From NCBI GenBank assembly GCA_028023455.1, contig JAQFVV010000186.1, positions 2,072,700 through 2,136,699 of the forward strand: a stretch of 64,000 bases of DNA, given 5' to 3'. Source of the DNA: Epiperipatus broadwayi (taxonomy: Eukaryota > Onychophora > Udeonychophora > Euonychophora > Peripatidae). Of this stretch, positions 46,249 through 56,593 are shown in pieces. The position numbers were made by a program, and so were the translations under genes. A model generated the notes under the pieces. It was given only the letters and a program-made list of their open reading frames with translations, ran no database searches and was not told the origin of the DNA. The stretch's first letter is position 1; each line of letters opens with the position of its first letter.

Positions 46249-49200
46249 ATGTCGATTGGACAGGGGTCAATATCTGAATTTAATGTAGAAAATCCAGGGG
46301 AATGGCCATTATATAGAATTCAGTTGCAGAATTTTTTTAAGTTGAACGAAATTACGGACAATAGTAGAAAAGTGGCAGCTTTATTATGTTTGTCAGGGAC
46401 GAGATTAATAGGAATAGTAAATAAGTTATTTGAGGGACTTATTTCGGACTCAGTCGAATATGAAGAAATAGTACAGAAAATAACAGATTATTTCAGCCCG
46501 CAACCGTCTAAATTCATAGCAAGATTGGCATTGCGTAACAGAAGGTAAGCAAATGGTGAAAAAATAAAAGAGTATGACATAGCATTAAGGCTGTTGATAA
46601 AAGACTGTCAATATGGAAATTATAGTGACCAAGCTTTATTAGATCAGTTGCTTTGGGGAATGGCAGATGAAAGGTTAAGACAAAACCTATTAACAGAATC
46701 AGATTTGACTTATGAATTGGCGATCAAAAAGGGTAACGCTTTTGAAGCAGTTTTAGAACAGGCTGCAGCATTTAGAAATAAGACCGAAGTAGAAAGTAGA
46801 GTGACTATATATAAAACGGAAAATAGTTTTACTCGTACAGCACTGAAGGCAGACAGAGAAAAAAATGATGTATGGAAATGTTATTGTTGTAGAAAAACAG
46901 GGCACGTAGCCAAGTACTGTCGATGGCGGAAGGAAAATTGTTATAACTGTGGGAATAAAGGTCACTTAGCGAAGGTTTGTAAGAAACCAAAACAAAAAGA
47001 GAAACTAGATACAGAAAACCGAAGAGAAGTGAAGTACGAGCAAGTTAATAGCACATCGGATAATACATGGCAAGACAACAGCCAGTATGTACTAACAGTT
47101 ATAATAGGAAAGAAGGAAATAGTAATGGAAGTCGACAGTGGATCTGGTATTTCTTTAATTTCAGAAAAAATTTGGAAAGAAATACATATAAAAGATCAGT
47201 CGCTAGAAATAAAAAAGTCACACATAAAAATAAAAGGTATAACCGGGCAGTCAATAGAACTAGTGGGAGTGACTAAAGTCCCAGTTAGTTACGGGGAAAA
47301 AAAATGTGAATTACCGTTATATATTGTAAAAAATGAACTAACCCCGATAATCGGGAGAGAATGGTTTCGAGAATTAGGAATCACAATAAATATAATTAAA
47401 AAAGTTACAGTGGAAAAAGAAATAATGGAAAAATATCCAGACTTATTTTCGGAAGAGTTAGGCTTGATCAAAACTAATCCAGTAGACGTAGAACTATTGG
47501 ACAACGCTTGTCCAATAGTATGTAAACCGAGAAAGATTCCTTTTACCCAGAGAGATAAAGTTGAATAGAAATTGAAAAAACTAGTAAATAAAGGCATTCT
47601 AACGGCAGTAGAAGACGCAGAATGGGCTACGCCCATAGTTATAATAACGAAGCCTGATGGACAGATCAGAATGTGTGGGGATTATCGTTGCACAGTTAGT
47701 AAGTTTTTAAATAAAGGAGCGTATCCAGTTCCTAACGTGAGAGAAGTTTTGGCGAATTTAGCTAATGCAAAATATTTCGCGAAGCTTGATCTTAATTCGG
47801 CATTTCACCAGTTGAAAGTTACCGAAAATACAGCTTGTATGTTGATGTTAACCACGCCTTTTGGGCTGTACAAATGCAATAGGCTACCTTTTGGGATAAC
47901 AACAGCGCCAAACATTTTTCAGGCTAAATTAAACTTATTGTTGCAAGGGTTAAAAGGAGTAATCCCATACTACGACGATATCTTAATAATGGCAACGTCT
48001 AGTGAAACTTTAAGGGAAAAAATTGCCGACGTATGTTTTAAACTAAATCAAGCAGGAGTGAAGTTGAATAAAGAAAAATGTGTGTGGATAACTCAGGAAT
48101 TAGAATTTTTAGGCCATAATATAAGTGATAAAGGAAAAAGACCGCTGGAAAATAAAATCAGAGCAGTCAGAAGTGCTGAAAAACCTAGAAACATAAAACA
48201 ACTTCAGGCGTTTCTAGGACTCGTGAATTTTTTTGAGCCATTCTTGAAAAATAAAGCGATGGTAGCGAAACCTATGTACGAGTTATTAAGAAAGAAAAAA
48301 AAATGGATCTGGACAGAAATCCAAGATAAAGCATTTCATGAAATAAAAGAATTATTAACATCAGATATTCTATTAATGCATTTTGATAGTAACCTGGAGG
48401 TAAGGATTACTACGGATGCATCAGACTGGAGAGTGGGAGCGGTATTAGCCCATCCCATAGGAGATAAAGAACGGCCAGTGGCATTTGCATCCAGAGTTAT
48501 GTCGAAAGCAGAGGTCAACTATAGTCAAATAGATAAAGAGGCGCTTGCAATCATTTTTGCAATAAAAAAATATCATCAATGTGTGTTTGGTCGTAGTTTT
48601 GAAATTGTTACAGATCACAAACCATTATTGGGAATATTAAGTAACGATCGGGCCGCTCCAGAGCATTTAAGCCCGCGTATGCTGCGGTGAAGAAATATAC
48701 TCGCCGCATATGATTATAAACTAGTTTATAAAAAGGGGAAGGACGCGTTATCACGTTTTCCAGATAGGAGAGAAAAAGGCAAAATGGAAATAAAAATAAA
48801 TTACATAGATTATATGAACTCAGGCGTATTAAATTCTAACACGGTCAGAAAATGGACAGAGAATGAAAAAAGATACGAATGCCTGATTCAGTAGATTAAG
48901 AATGGCTGGTCTAAATCCAAACCGAATTACTTAGCCATGGGGTTTTGGACAAACAGGTTTAATCTTTCAGTTAGTAATAAGTGTATTATTATGGGTGATA
49001 GAGTAGTGATACCTCCGGAAGGGAGAAAAAACACATTAAAACTTATACATGAAGGGCATCCGGGCATAGTGCGAGCGAAAGCTTTGGCACGTAGCTATGT
49101 CTGGTGGCCTAAAATAAATGAAGATATTGAAAATTACATAAAGTGCTGTGATGCATGTCAAACTGAAGTGCAGTTGCCAAGTAAAATATTGTCACAATGG

Positions 49201-50106
49201 CAGGAAGCAACTAAGCCATGGGAAAGAGTGCATATGGATCACGCAGGGCCAGTGAACAACAAGATGCTACTGATATTAGCTGATGCATTCTCAAAATGGA
49301 TTGAGTGCCATATAGTAAGGAATACCAGTGCGGCTGAGATGATTAAATGTCTTAAGTCAACATGTTCAATTCATGGCCTGCCAGAAGTTATCATAATGGA
49401 CAATGGAGCTGGTTTTGCAAGCAATGAACTTAGACAGTTTTTTGATGCTGGGGGGATCCGTCACTTATACTCACCAGCATATCACCCGCAATCAAATGGA
49501 TTGGCGGAGAATGCAGTTCGGCAAGTGAAGACGTTTCTAAAGAAAATGAACACTACCAATATTGATGTACAGGAAAAATTACAGGGATTTATGTTAACCC
49601 AGCATACTACTCCATCGACGATTATGGGAAAAACGCCAGCAGAATTAATGTTTGGACGGAAATTACGAATACAATTAGCAGTTCTGAAACCAACCAAAAT
49701 GAAACATACACGAGATGTGCAATCGTATAAAAACTTTAAAATGGGAGAACCAGTCTGGGTTCGAGATGTCATACAGAAAACATGGATTAAAGGAACGATT
49801 GAAAAAAATATATCGACACAAATATATGTAGTGGAAGGGGAAAATGGTAACAAATATAGAAGGCACATCAACCACTTAAGAAAACGAGAAGTAGATCAAG
49901 TCCCACTGGAGTTTTGGCAGAATTTGAACAGCAACGAGACAGAGGAAAATAAAAGAAATATAGAAAAGAAATCAGAAAAACAATATGTAGGGGAGGAACA
50001 CAAAGACGTTATAACGGAAGAACTTCGACCAGAAGCACGGAAGAGCAAATCACCCAGGCCACTTAGAATTAAAAGGAAACTGGAAAGGTTTAAAGATTAT
50101 GTGTAA
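46249..50106 (+). pseudogene. LTR element gag-pol, one frame with four stop codons
   Basis: A single frame runs from about 46216 (first ATG 46249) to 50106 with no shift, interrupted by in-frame stops at 46546-46548, 47566-47568, 48688-48690 and 48892-48894. In order: a gag capsid-like region; two CCHC knuckles (CYCCRKTGHVAKYC and CYNCGNKGHLAKVC, 46880-46985); aspartic protease (VDSGSGISLIS, then IIGREWF); RT with LDLNSAFHQL, LPFGITTAPNIFQ and YYDDILI (about 47970); RNase H (TDASDW and TDHKPLL); then LVYKKGKDALSRFP. The integrase has an HHCC finger and DDE residues in MDHAGP, MDNGAGF and NGLAEN. A basic C-terminus ends the protein. Point stops only, with good LTR identity, indicate a recent but dead copy. 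Gag and pol sharing one frame suggests a single polyprotein. Confidence 0.92.
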
Positions 50107-50127
50107 GTGACATTTATATTTCTGGAG

Positions 50128-50140
50128 TAAGAGGAGGAAT
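50128..50140 (+). other. Polypurine tract
   Basis: A purine run (AAGAGGAGGAA) directly upstream of the 3' LTR, the usual site for plus-strand priming. Confidence 0.65.
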
Positions 50141-50143
50141 TAT

Positions 50144-50856
50144 AGTATTTGGAATAATAATAATAATAATAGCGTACTCCAGAAGTAAAAATAAAAAGGC
50201 AAATTTTAAAAATACAAGTAAAAAAAGTTATGGGGGTTTTGATTAAAATACGGAAATAAGATAGATTGTTTTATATGATAACATTCATTAATTAAAAACT
50301 ATATCAAACATTTACTAATTAAAGTCTTAAATAAGGATTTACTAATTGAAGTAAAGTAACGATTTCTAATTAAAAACGAAAGTACATTTAATTAATTAAA
50401 AGGACTGATAAGGATCAAGCGAAAGCAGAACAAAGGAAAAAAGAGAAAGCGAAGCCGGGTAATTTTTAGAAGACAGAATATTTCCAGCTTGCTGTGTGAC
50501 CGGAATGGGAATCTATTTTAGAGAAAGGTATATACGAACAACGGAGATATAACTCAGAACTAGCGGAGTCTGAAGGTTCCAAGATCCATATAGGTAATTA
50601 CAGATCTTCTCGATCTTATTATTATTTTTGTACACCTAAAATGGCTAATTTTAGAATATGGAATAATTAAAATATTAATAGACTTTAAGAAGAGGTTTTG
50701 GCAAACCAACCATATTAGAATAGAACTGTTAGTGGGGAAATCGGACACGCGATTATGTATATAATTTCTTATATGTGTTATGAACTCAAAATTGTTATAA
50801 ACTAAAATATAAATAAATTGCTGTATTCTTTTTGTAATAAAAATCTTTTTATTTAT
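50144..50856 (+). repeat. 3' LTR, probably trimmed at its right end
   Basis: Matches the 5' LTR up to TTTTTATTTAT. The 5' copy continues with TTAATTTGTTACA while this one passes straight into the palindrome sequence ACTTTAATGG. It has an extra ATAGA near 50717. Confidence 0.9.
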
Positions 50857-51210
50857 ACTTTAATGGACAGGCTTCAAACTATTCCAACTCACAAGTCTTT
50901 AACCTTCCATTTCATTGAAAATCTGATGATGGAATGTTCAAATCAGATTTTCAATGAAATGGAAGGCTAAAGACTTGAGAGTTGGAATAGTTTGAAGCTT
51001 ATCCATTAAAGTATAAATATTGGCTATCTTAATATAAAGCTGAGTACTGATTATATATGTGTGTGAGGATAGTAATCTAGACCAACTGATGATTGCTGGT
51101 TTAGCATGAAATACCTATATTGGTGATTGTTTATCTTTTCAGCATTTATGCGCTTGAGTGTATCAGTGTTATTAGATAGAGTGGACAGTGATGGATCATC
51201 TGAAAGTCTG
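50857..51210 (+). repeat. Centre and right arm of F1 palindrome
   Basis: From 50857 to 51012 a near-perfect hairpin with arms of about 70 bp (ACTTTAATGGACAGGCTTC mirrored by GAAGCTTATCCATTAAAGT) forms the centre of the palindrome. The right arm then mirrors 45275-45478 and carries the plus-strand hammerhead. It ends near 51205 (GAAAGTCTG), where an F2 unit begins directly. Confidence 0.85.
51081..51124 (+). ncRNA. Hammerhead ribozyme F1, intact core, sense to the host gene
   Basis: Helix I pairs ACCAA (51081-51085) with UUGGU (51120-51124). CUGAUGA is at 51086-51092. Helix II is UGCU/AGCA (51094-51097 with 51103-51106) around GGUUU. GAAA is at 51108-51111. Helix III is AUA/UAU with a CC loop, and the cleavage triplet AUA ends at 51119. 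The only irregularity is a U-U pair at the base of helix II (51093/51107), where G-C is usual. All residues needed for the core are present. It lies in intron 3 of the host gene, so pre-mRNA would contain it; predicted cleavage is between 51119 and 51120. Confidence 0.87.
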
Positions 51211-51211
51211 C

Positions 51212-51402
51212 ACTTAGATCTTAGGATAGTGCAGTGCTCTCAGATCCAAGGCTCCTCACTGATGAAAGCCACAAGCTAGAAACTAGTCTGTGAGATATTG
51301 GATGAGTAGTCACTAGATAGGGATTTTATGCACAAGCCTTCTGGCATCCATTGATTACTCTGGCTTGCACTGAGTGGCAATACTGTATGGAGGGTTTTGC
51401 CA
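51212..51402 (+). repeat. F2 repeat copy
   Basis: About 190 bp, from TAGATCTTAGGATAGTGC to ACTGTATGGAGGGTTTTGCC. It aligns with 16921-17110 and with 52310-52620. It abuts the F1 right arm without a gap. Confidence 0.85.
51243..51303 (+). ncRNA. Hammerhead ribozyme F2, sense to the host gene
   Basis: CUGAUGA at 51259-51265, a 3-bp helix II (AGC/GCU, loop CACAA), GAAA at 51279-51282, helix III AC/GU with a UA loop, and the cleavage triplet GUC ending at 51288. The outer part of helix I pairs AUCCAA (51244-51249) with UUGGAU (51298-51303). The inner part has A-U and G-C pairs followed by mismatches, as in natural type I hammerheads with interacting loops. Note that helix III with its loop reads ACUAGU, a palindrome, so pairing between two molecules is also possible. 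Confidence 0.8.
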
Positions 51403-52309
51403 AGAGTTAATGTGCTCTGCACATAAGATATGGAATTTTTGTAAAGATTAATAAAATCAACTAGTGACTTGCTGGTTGATTAAACATTAACTAGCTAGCA
51501 TGCTGTATGTGCTTAATTGCATTTAACTCTAGTGCTTTGTAGACTGCATATCACGTATATTACAATCACATCACATCTTGTTTTTGTGGTTTGGTTTTAA
51601 CAATTTACATAACTGATTCTCATATTTCCTTTTTTGTAAATTAGCTTACTTAATATAAGTTCATATTTACATAATCTTTGTTAAACATAACTAATTTTTC
51701 TAGAGTGCTTTCAATATCTGGTATTTCTGACTAGCAGTATAACAAATTTTTTCAGTCAGAATATAACAGTAACAATGATAAGATGGAAGTGCAAATATAT
51801 TACTAATTGAATTTGATCAATATATATTGACATGCCCAAACATTTACAATGCATATCTTTATAAAAATTTATTTTCTGAAGAATGAATTTAAAATAATTA
51901 TTTGATACCATTTATTTCAATATAATAAGTATATCTTTCTTTTTGTATTGATTGCTGGGGCAATCGAAACTGTCATAGTGGATTGTAATTAAAGCATTGT
52001 AAAACAGTAATAAAGAGCAGAGATGGTTTAATATTATATTTCCATATAATGTATAATTATTAGTATATGTACATTTGAAAATGTCTATCAATTTATTTTA
52101 AAGTCATTTTATATGAATTTTATATGCTTTTTTTTTTTTTTACAATAATGTATTTTCTTAAAATATAACGTTTTTTAAAAAAAAAAACTCATAAAAGAAA
52201 AAGATTCAGTCATGTTTTCATTTTGAAAATTCCATTTTAAAAAGAAGCTTACTATCATACATATAACATCACATGATCACTATCTCATACTAGCACATAA
52301 TTGTTATTA
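51403..52309. other. AT-rich intron sequence, no gene seen
   Basis: Poly-T near 52130 and poly-A near 52185. No remnant was recognised. Confidence 0.5.
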
Positions 52310-52620
52310 AACAAGGCAAAACTCTCTCCATACAGTAGTGCCAATCAGAGTTATCAATGGATGCCAGAAGGCTTATGCATAAAATCCCTATCTAGTGCCT
52401 ACTCATCCCATATCCCCAGACTGGTTTCTGGCTTGTGGCCATCATCAGTAAGGAGCCTTGGATCTGAGAGCACTGCACCTAGATCTTAGGATCTAGTCTG
52501 GAGATATTGGATGAGTAGGCACTAGATAGAGATTTTATACATAAGCCTTCTGGCATCCATTGATAACTCTGATTGGCACAGGGTGGCACTACTGTATGGA
52601 GAGAGTTTTGCCTTGTATCA
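52310..52620. repeat. F2 head-to-head inverted dimer
   Basis: The left arm (52310-52490) is a complete F2 unit on the minus strand. The right arm (about 52493-52620) is an F2 unit on the plus strand lacking its 5' part. Both outer ends read towards AAGGCAAAACTCTCTCCATAC or its complement. The right arm starts with CTAGTC, the helix III and cleavage triplet of the ribozyme, so the 5' truncation falls at the cleavage site. Confidence 0.85.
52411..52465 (-). ncRNA. Hammerhead ribozyme F2, intact core (antisense to gene)
   Basis: On the minus strand: CUGAUGA at 52448-52442; a 4-bp helix II UGGC/GCCA with loop CACAA; GAAA at 52428-52425; helix III AC/GU with a CA loop; and cleavage triplet GUC ending at 52419. 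Helix I has six consecutive pairs counting two G-U wobbles (UCCUUA with UGGGGA). It is the best-formed F2 ribozyme in the window. Confidence 0.86.
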
Positions 52621-52844
52621 TACATATACTGAAAGATGAATTCACTCGACTTTGATTTCCAAATGCTGATGAAATATGATAATAAATGACGCTGTTTAAG
52701 CACCATTTATTTGCTCATTGGCCATTTAAGGTGTTGGTTAAATAATGAGCTAATAGACAACATTTATTTTTAGTTTTAAAGAACATAATTTGTTAAAATC
52801 TCATGCAAATTTGGAGAAAATGTTAAACATTGTTAATAATTTTT

Positions 52845-52965
52845 ATTAGTCATTCATTAGACTACAGATTATCTACTTAATGAATAATTTTTCTGCGGTG
52901 TAATTTTAACCACACCGCTCTCATGCAAGATAGGGACTGATTTCTATCTACTTTTAACATTTTGT
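52845..52965. repeat. MITE copy, related to 53240-53350
   Basis: AATGAATAATTTTTCTG, then GGTGTAATTTTAACCACACC, then GATAGGGACTGATTTCTATC. The last part is the reverse complement of the matching part near 53310. Upstream, 52845-52880 also matches 53200-53235 directly. Confidence 0.55.
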
Positions 52966-52984
52966 GGAGGGGCGCAGTCATAAA

Positions 52985-53110
52985 CATATGACCAAAGATG
53001 TGAAAAGATCTATGATCCCCAAGAAGCACATTTCATTCTGAACCAGCACTCAACAGTTGGCCCAGATCACAATCTCTTACACATATCTTTACCATTGTTC
53101 AGTATATATA
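52985..53110 (-). repeat. F1 fragment with dead hammerhead
   Basis: The minus strand carries GCCAA, CUGUUGA (A6 mutated), a helix II of GUGCU with a broken partner, then GAAA. It is a partial, decayed F1 arm. Confidence 0.65.
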
Positions 53111-53239
53111 TATCCAATTACTACAGTTTAATTGTTAAGTGTTAAACTTCCTGCTTTCACAACTTTGACACATATCACTTAATGGAAATATATTAACAAT
53201 TTTTTATTAGTCACTCATTAAACTAAAGATTATCCACTT

Positions 53240-53350
53240 AATGAATAATATTTTTGTAGTATAATTTTCAGGTGTTAAAAGTGGATAGAAACCAGTCCCT
53301 ACTTTATGTAGAGTGATGTAATGAAAATTACACTCCAAAAATATTATTCA
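53240..53350. repeat. 111-bp hairpin MITE
   Basis: Terminal inverted repeats of about 30 bp: ATGAATAATATTTTTGTAG on the left, complemented by CCAAAAATATTATTCAT on the right. Confidence 0.7.
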
Positions 53351-54234
53351 TTATGCTAAACATTGTTGTTTATTTGAAAACTAATTTTGATTTTAGTACT
53401 AATTAGAAACCATACGTTGTGTATAGGGAGTAATACCGAGAAGTGATCATTCAAAGGTCAATTTTTTAAAAATAAGACTACTTTTTTGGCATTTGAAATT
53501 TGGGAAATCTTTGTTTTCCAACATTAGTCAAATGTTTGGATGTAATATCAACAATTTTATTTTTCAATTATTTGAGGAATGTACTGCAGTTGAGAATTTA
53601 ACTTTGAATTGTAATCTTTTAGACTGCTTTTAACAGATGATGTTGCTACTATAAGGAATAATTTTGAAAAAATGGATTACGAAGGATATGTCTATTGGGA
53701 AAGCTAATTTATAGGATAATAGGGATATGTTATTGATGGAATATGTATGAGAATTAAAAGTAAGGTGAATGTGTTATTGGATAATTTAACGATTAGAATA
53801 TGGCAATATATTAGCTAAAAAAGGATATAGGGAAGAGTTGTAAGAAAGTGTCTGCTAATTTTTAGAATTATAAATATTAAGACGTTTAAAAAAAAACAAA
53901 GACATGTTGTAGGCAAATGATATTGTTAATAGGAGTATTAATGAAAAAACCCATGTGACATAATCATGGTGAAAGAAAAAGATTTTGCTATTGAAAGACA
54001 TTATGTAAGTTTGGATCATATGATGTTTTATGGTTATACCGATCCTGGTCAAAGAATAGAAATGCTTAAAGTTATTAAAAATGTAGTGAATTGATTTACA
54101 TCTATATGAATATACAAGCAAGTTGGTTTAGATTAAAAACGTTATTAATTTTTTAATTTGGGCTGGTAGCTTAATAGTAACACAAAGAATTGAAAGATGA
54201 CTTCTAGAGGAAATATACATTAGATCCAAAAAGA
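53351..54234. other. Purine-rich intron sequence, no gene recognised
   Basis: The purine-rich plus strand between 53620 and 54130 resembles the composition of the CR1-type LINE and may be an old LINE fragment, but I found no motif to prove it. Confidence 0.35.
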
Positions 54235-54395
54235 TTCAGCGGACTGGTGCCATATCCAAAAGCTCCTCACTGATGAGCCATAAGCTTGAGACTAGCTTGA
54301 GAATATTGTATAAGACAGCACTGGCTGAGCATTTATTAAGCATTATCATCTGTCTACTAATTACTAAAGCTTACAATAGGTGGCATAACCATGAT
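54235..54395 (+). repeat. Divergent F2 copy with dead hammerhead
   Basis: AAAAGCTCCTCACUGAUGA-type start (54262-54280), helix II remnant GCCAUAAGC, then GAGA for GAAA and GCU for GUC. Helix I CUCA/UGAG is kept. The downstream part matches the F2 body only loosely. Confidence 0.6.
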
Positions 54396-54700
54396 AACCA
54401 AGGGAATTTGCTATTGGGTACTGGAAAAAAAAAAAACACTTTATGGTTGTTGAATTTTAAGGAAAAAAATAACAGATGGGGTAAAGCTAAATAATATTTG
54501 TAGAATTAATTTGAGACTAAAATATTTTTATGAGAGTAGAGATGGTTTTTTTAACGTATGAATGTGTGTTCATGTGTTATTAGAAATATAAATTTATTAC
54601 AGAAAAGGATAAAAATGTTAAGTGATTTAATTTATAATAAATTTTACTAACCATTAAACTAAAGAAGAGATGGAAATTTATATCATCATCATCATCATTA

Positions 54701-56569
54701 TCAACCATTATCAATCCACTGCAGGATGAAGGTCTCTCCAAGTTTAATCCATCTTCTCCGATCTTTAGCTTCTTTTCTCCACATCACCCCTACACATTTT
54801 CTTATTTCATCCATCCATCTTACATGTGGTCTCCTTCTGGGTCTTTTACAATCTCTTGGAATCCAGTTTAAAATTTCAATTGTCCATCTATTATCATCTC
54901 TTCTAGCAATATGTCCAGCCCAACTCCACTTCAATCTTTTAATTTTTTCAATGAGGTCAGTAACACCTGTTTGTTCTCTTACCCATACATTGCGTTTTCG
55001 ATCTCTTCTTGTTACTCCCAACATACATCTCTCCATACTTCTTTGAGTGGTCTGAAGTCTCTGTATTGCTCTTCTATTAAGTGTCCAAGTCTCAGATCCA
55101 TAAGTAAGAACTGGTAAAACACATTTGTTAAAAACCTTTCTTTTCAAACACATAGGCATATTTCCTTTTAATATCAAGTTATTTCTACCAAAAGCACTCC
55201 AACCAAGTTTAATTCTATGATTAATTTCCTCTATTATGTTTCCATCTGTATTAATAATCTGACCAAGGTATTTGTAACTCTTAACTTCTTCTAATTCATC
55301 ATAATCAATCTTTATTTTCATATTTGGAGCAAATCGATTAAACATTACTTTAGTCTTTTTAACATTTATCTTTAGTCCTACTTTCCTACTTTCATCTGAT
55401 AACTCCTGCAACATTTCCTGCAGCTCGGAAGCATTATTTGCAAAAACAACTACATCATCTGCGAAATCTAAATGACTTAAATAATCTCCATTTACTTTCA
55501 CTCCTTTAGTTTCCCATTTTAATCCACAAAATACTTCTTGCAGCACTGCTGTAAAAAGTTTTGGAGATATGGAGTCACCTTGTCTTACACCTTTCTCAAT
55601 GTTGACTTTCCCAGTATCATTATGTAATCTAATTGTTGCTGTTGCATTTTTATAAATATTCTTTAAAATATGACAATATCCTGGATCTATACCTTGATGA
55701 TCCAATGCTTTAATCACTGAAGAAATGTTTATAGAATCAAATGCCTTTTCATAATCTACAAATCCAAAACATAATGACAACTCATATTCATTTGTCCTTT
55801 CTATAACTTCTCTCAATACTTGAATATGATCTACTGTACTAAAACCACTTTTAAATCCAGCTTGTTCTCTTGGTTGGTGAAAATCCAAGGTTCTCTGTAG
55901 ACGAGTTGTAATTATCTTGGTAAAAATTTTATATAAAACTGATAAAAGGCTGATAGGTCTGTAATTTCTAATATCTTCTTTATCACCTTTTTTAAATATT
56001 AATATTATTACTGCATTCTTCCAATCATCCGGTACATCTTTATCATTTAGACATTTGGTATATAACTTTGCTAATATTTTTTCTGTTTCTTCACCTGCTT
56101 CTTTTAATATATCAATTATAATTCCATCATTACCTGGAGCCTTTCCTTTTTTCATACATTTAATTGCATTTCTCACTTCTTCATTTAAAATTCTGGGCAA
56201 TTCGGAAGATGTAATAGATATAGGAGGTACTTGTTCTTTGTTACTATATAATTCTTGATAAAAATCTTCTACCAATTTCATAATGTCATCCCTCTTTTTA
56301 GTAATAATTCCATCTTTTTTCCTTATTGCAGATATAAATTTCCTACCAATACCAAAATGTTGTTTTACATTCTTAAGACTTTTATTTTCTTCTACAGCTT
56401 TTCTTGCTAGTTCACAGTTATACTTTCTTATATCATTTTCAACTCTTTTCCGCACCATTTTACAAAATTCGAGATATTCAATTCTTTTTAATGCATCATT
56501 CTTGCATATCTTCATATTCCTTCTTTTCTTCATAAGTTCTCTAGTCTCAGTAGAAATTTTATTAGTCAA
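54701..56569 (-). CDS. RTE-type LINE reverse transcriptase (5' part of the ORF lost to the inversion)
   Basis: 622 uninterrupted codons. Visible in order: a basic region with [55 protein letters not shown]; a stretch ending [15 protein letters not shown]; motif [14 protein letters not shown]; motif [18 protein letters not shown]; motif [14 protein letters not shown]; the [11 protein letters not shown] region; [12 protein letters not shown]; and the RTE/BovB-type C-terminus [14 protein letters not shown] plus [12 protein letters not shown]. In an intact element the same frame would be preceded by an endonuclease, which is present here only in inverted orientation just upstream. The chosen ATG (56569) lies at the inversion breakpoint and is not the natural start. 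No lesion was seen in the RT itself. Confidence 0.92.
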   Translation of the reverse strand: MTNKISTETRELMKKRRNMKICKNDALKRIEYLEFCKMVRKRVENDIRKYNCELARKAVEENKSLKNVKQHFGIGRKFISAIRKKDGIITKKRDDIMKLVEDFYQELYSNKEQVPPISITSSELPRILNEEVRNAIKCMKKGKAPGNDGIIIDILKEAGEETEKILAKLYTKCLNDKDVPDDWKNAVIILIFKKGDKEDIRNYRPISLLSVLYKIFTKIITTRLQRTLDFHQPREQAGFKSGFSTVDHIQVLREVIERTNEYELSLCFGFVDYEKAFDSINISSVIKALDHQGIDPGYCHILKNIYKNATATIRLHNDTGKVNIEKGVRQGDSISPKLFTAVLQEVFCGLKWETKGVKVNGDYLSHLDFADDVVVFANNASELQEMLQELSDESRKVGLKINVKKTKVMFNRFAPNMKIKIDYDELEEVKSYKYLGQIINTDGNIIEEINHRIKLGWSAFGRNNLILKGNMPMCLKRKVFNKCVLPVLTYGSETWTLNRRAIQRLQTTQRSMERCMLGVTRRDRKRNVWVREQTGVTDLIEKIKRLKWSWAGHIARRDDNRWTIEILNWIPRDCKRPRRRPHVRWMDEIRKCVGVMWRKEAKDRRRWIKLGETFILQWIDNG

Positions 56570-56593
56570 TTGCTGCTTTTTTCTACTTAATAG

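Larger units (their letters stand above)
45481..50856 (+). mobile_element. Ty3/Gypsy-type LTR retrotransposon
   Basis: A complete element in sense orientation: 5' LTR (45481-46185), gag-pol region (46249-50106) and 3' LTR (50144-50856). Domain order protease, RT, RNase H, integrase defines the Ty3/Gypsy type. No envelope gene follows pol. It lies inside the F1 palindrome. No target-site duplication is visible; the right junction shows signs of a deletion (see findings). Confidence 0.93.

Noticed and set aside
53300-53330. GATAGAAACCAGTCCC, which resembles the GAAA box and GUC triplet of F2.
   Set aside because: No CUGANGA lies upstream at the required distance, and the segment is part of the body of the 53240 hairpin MITE.
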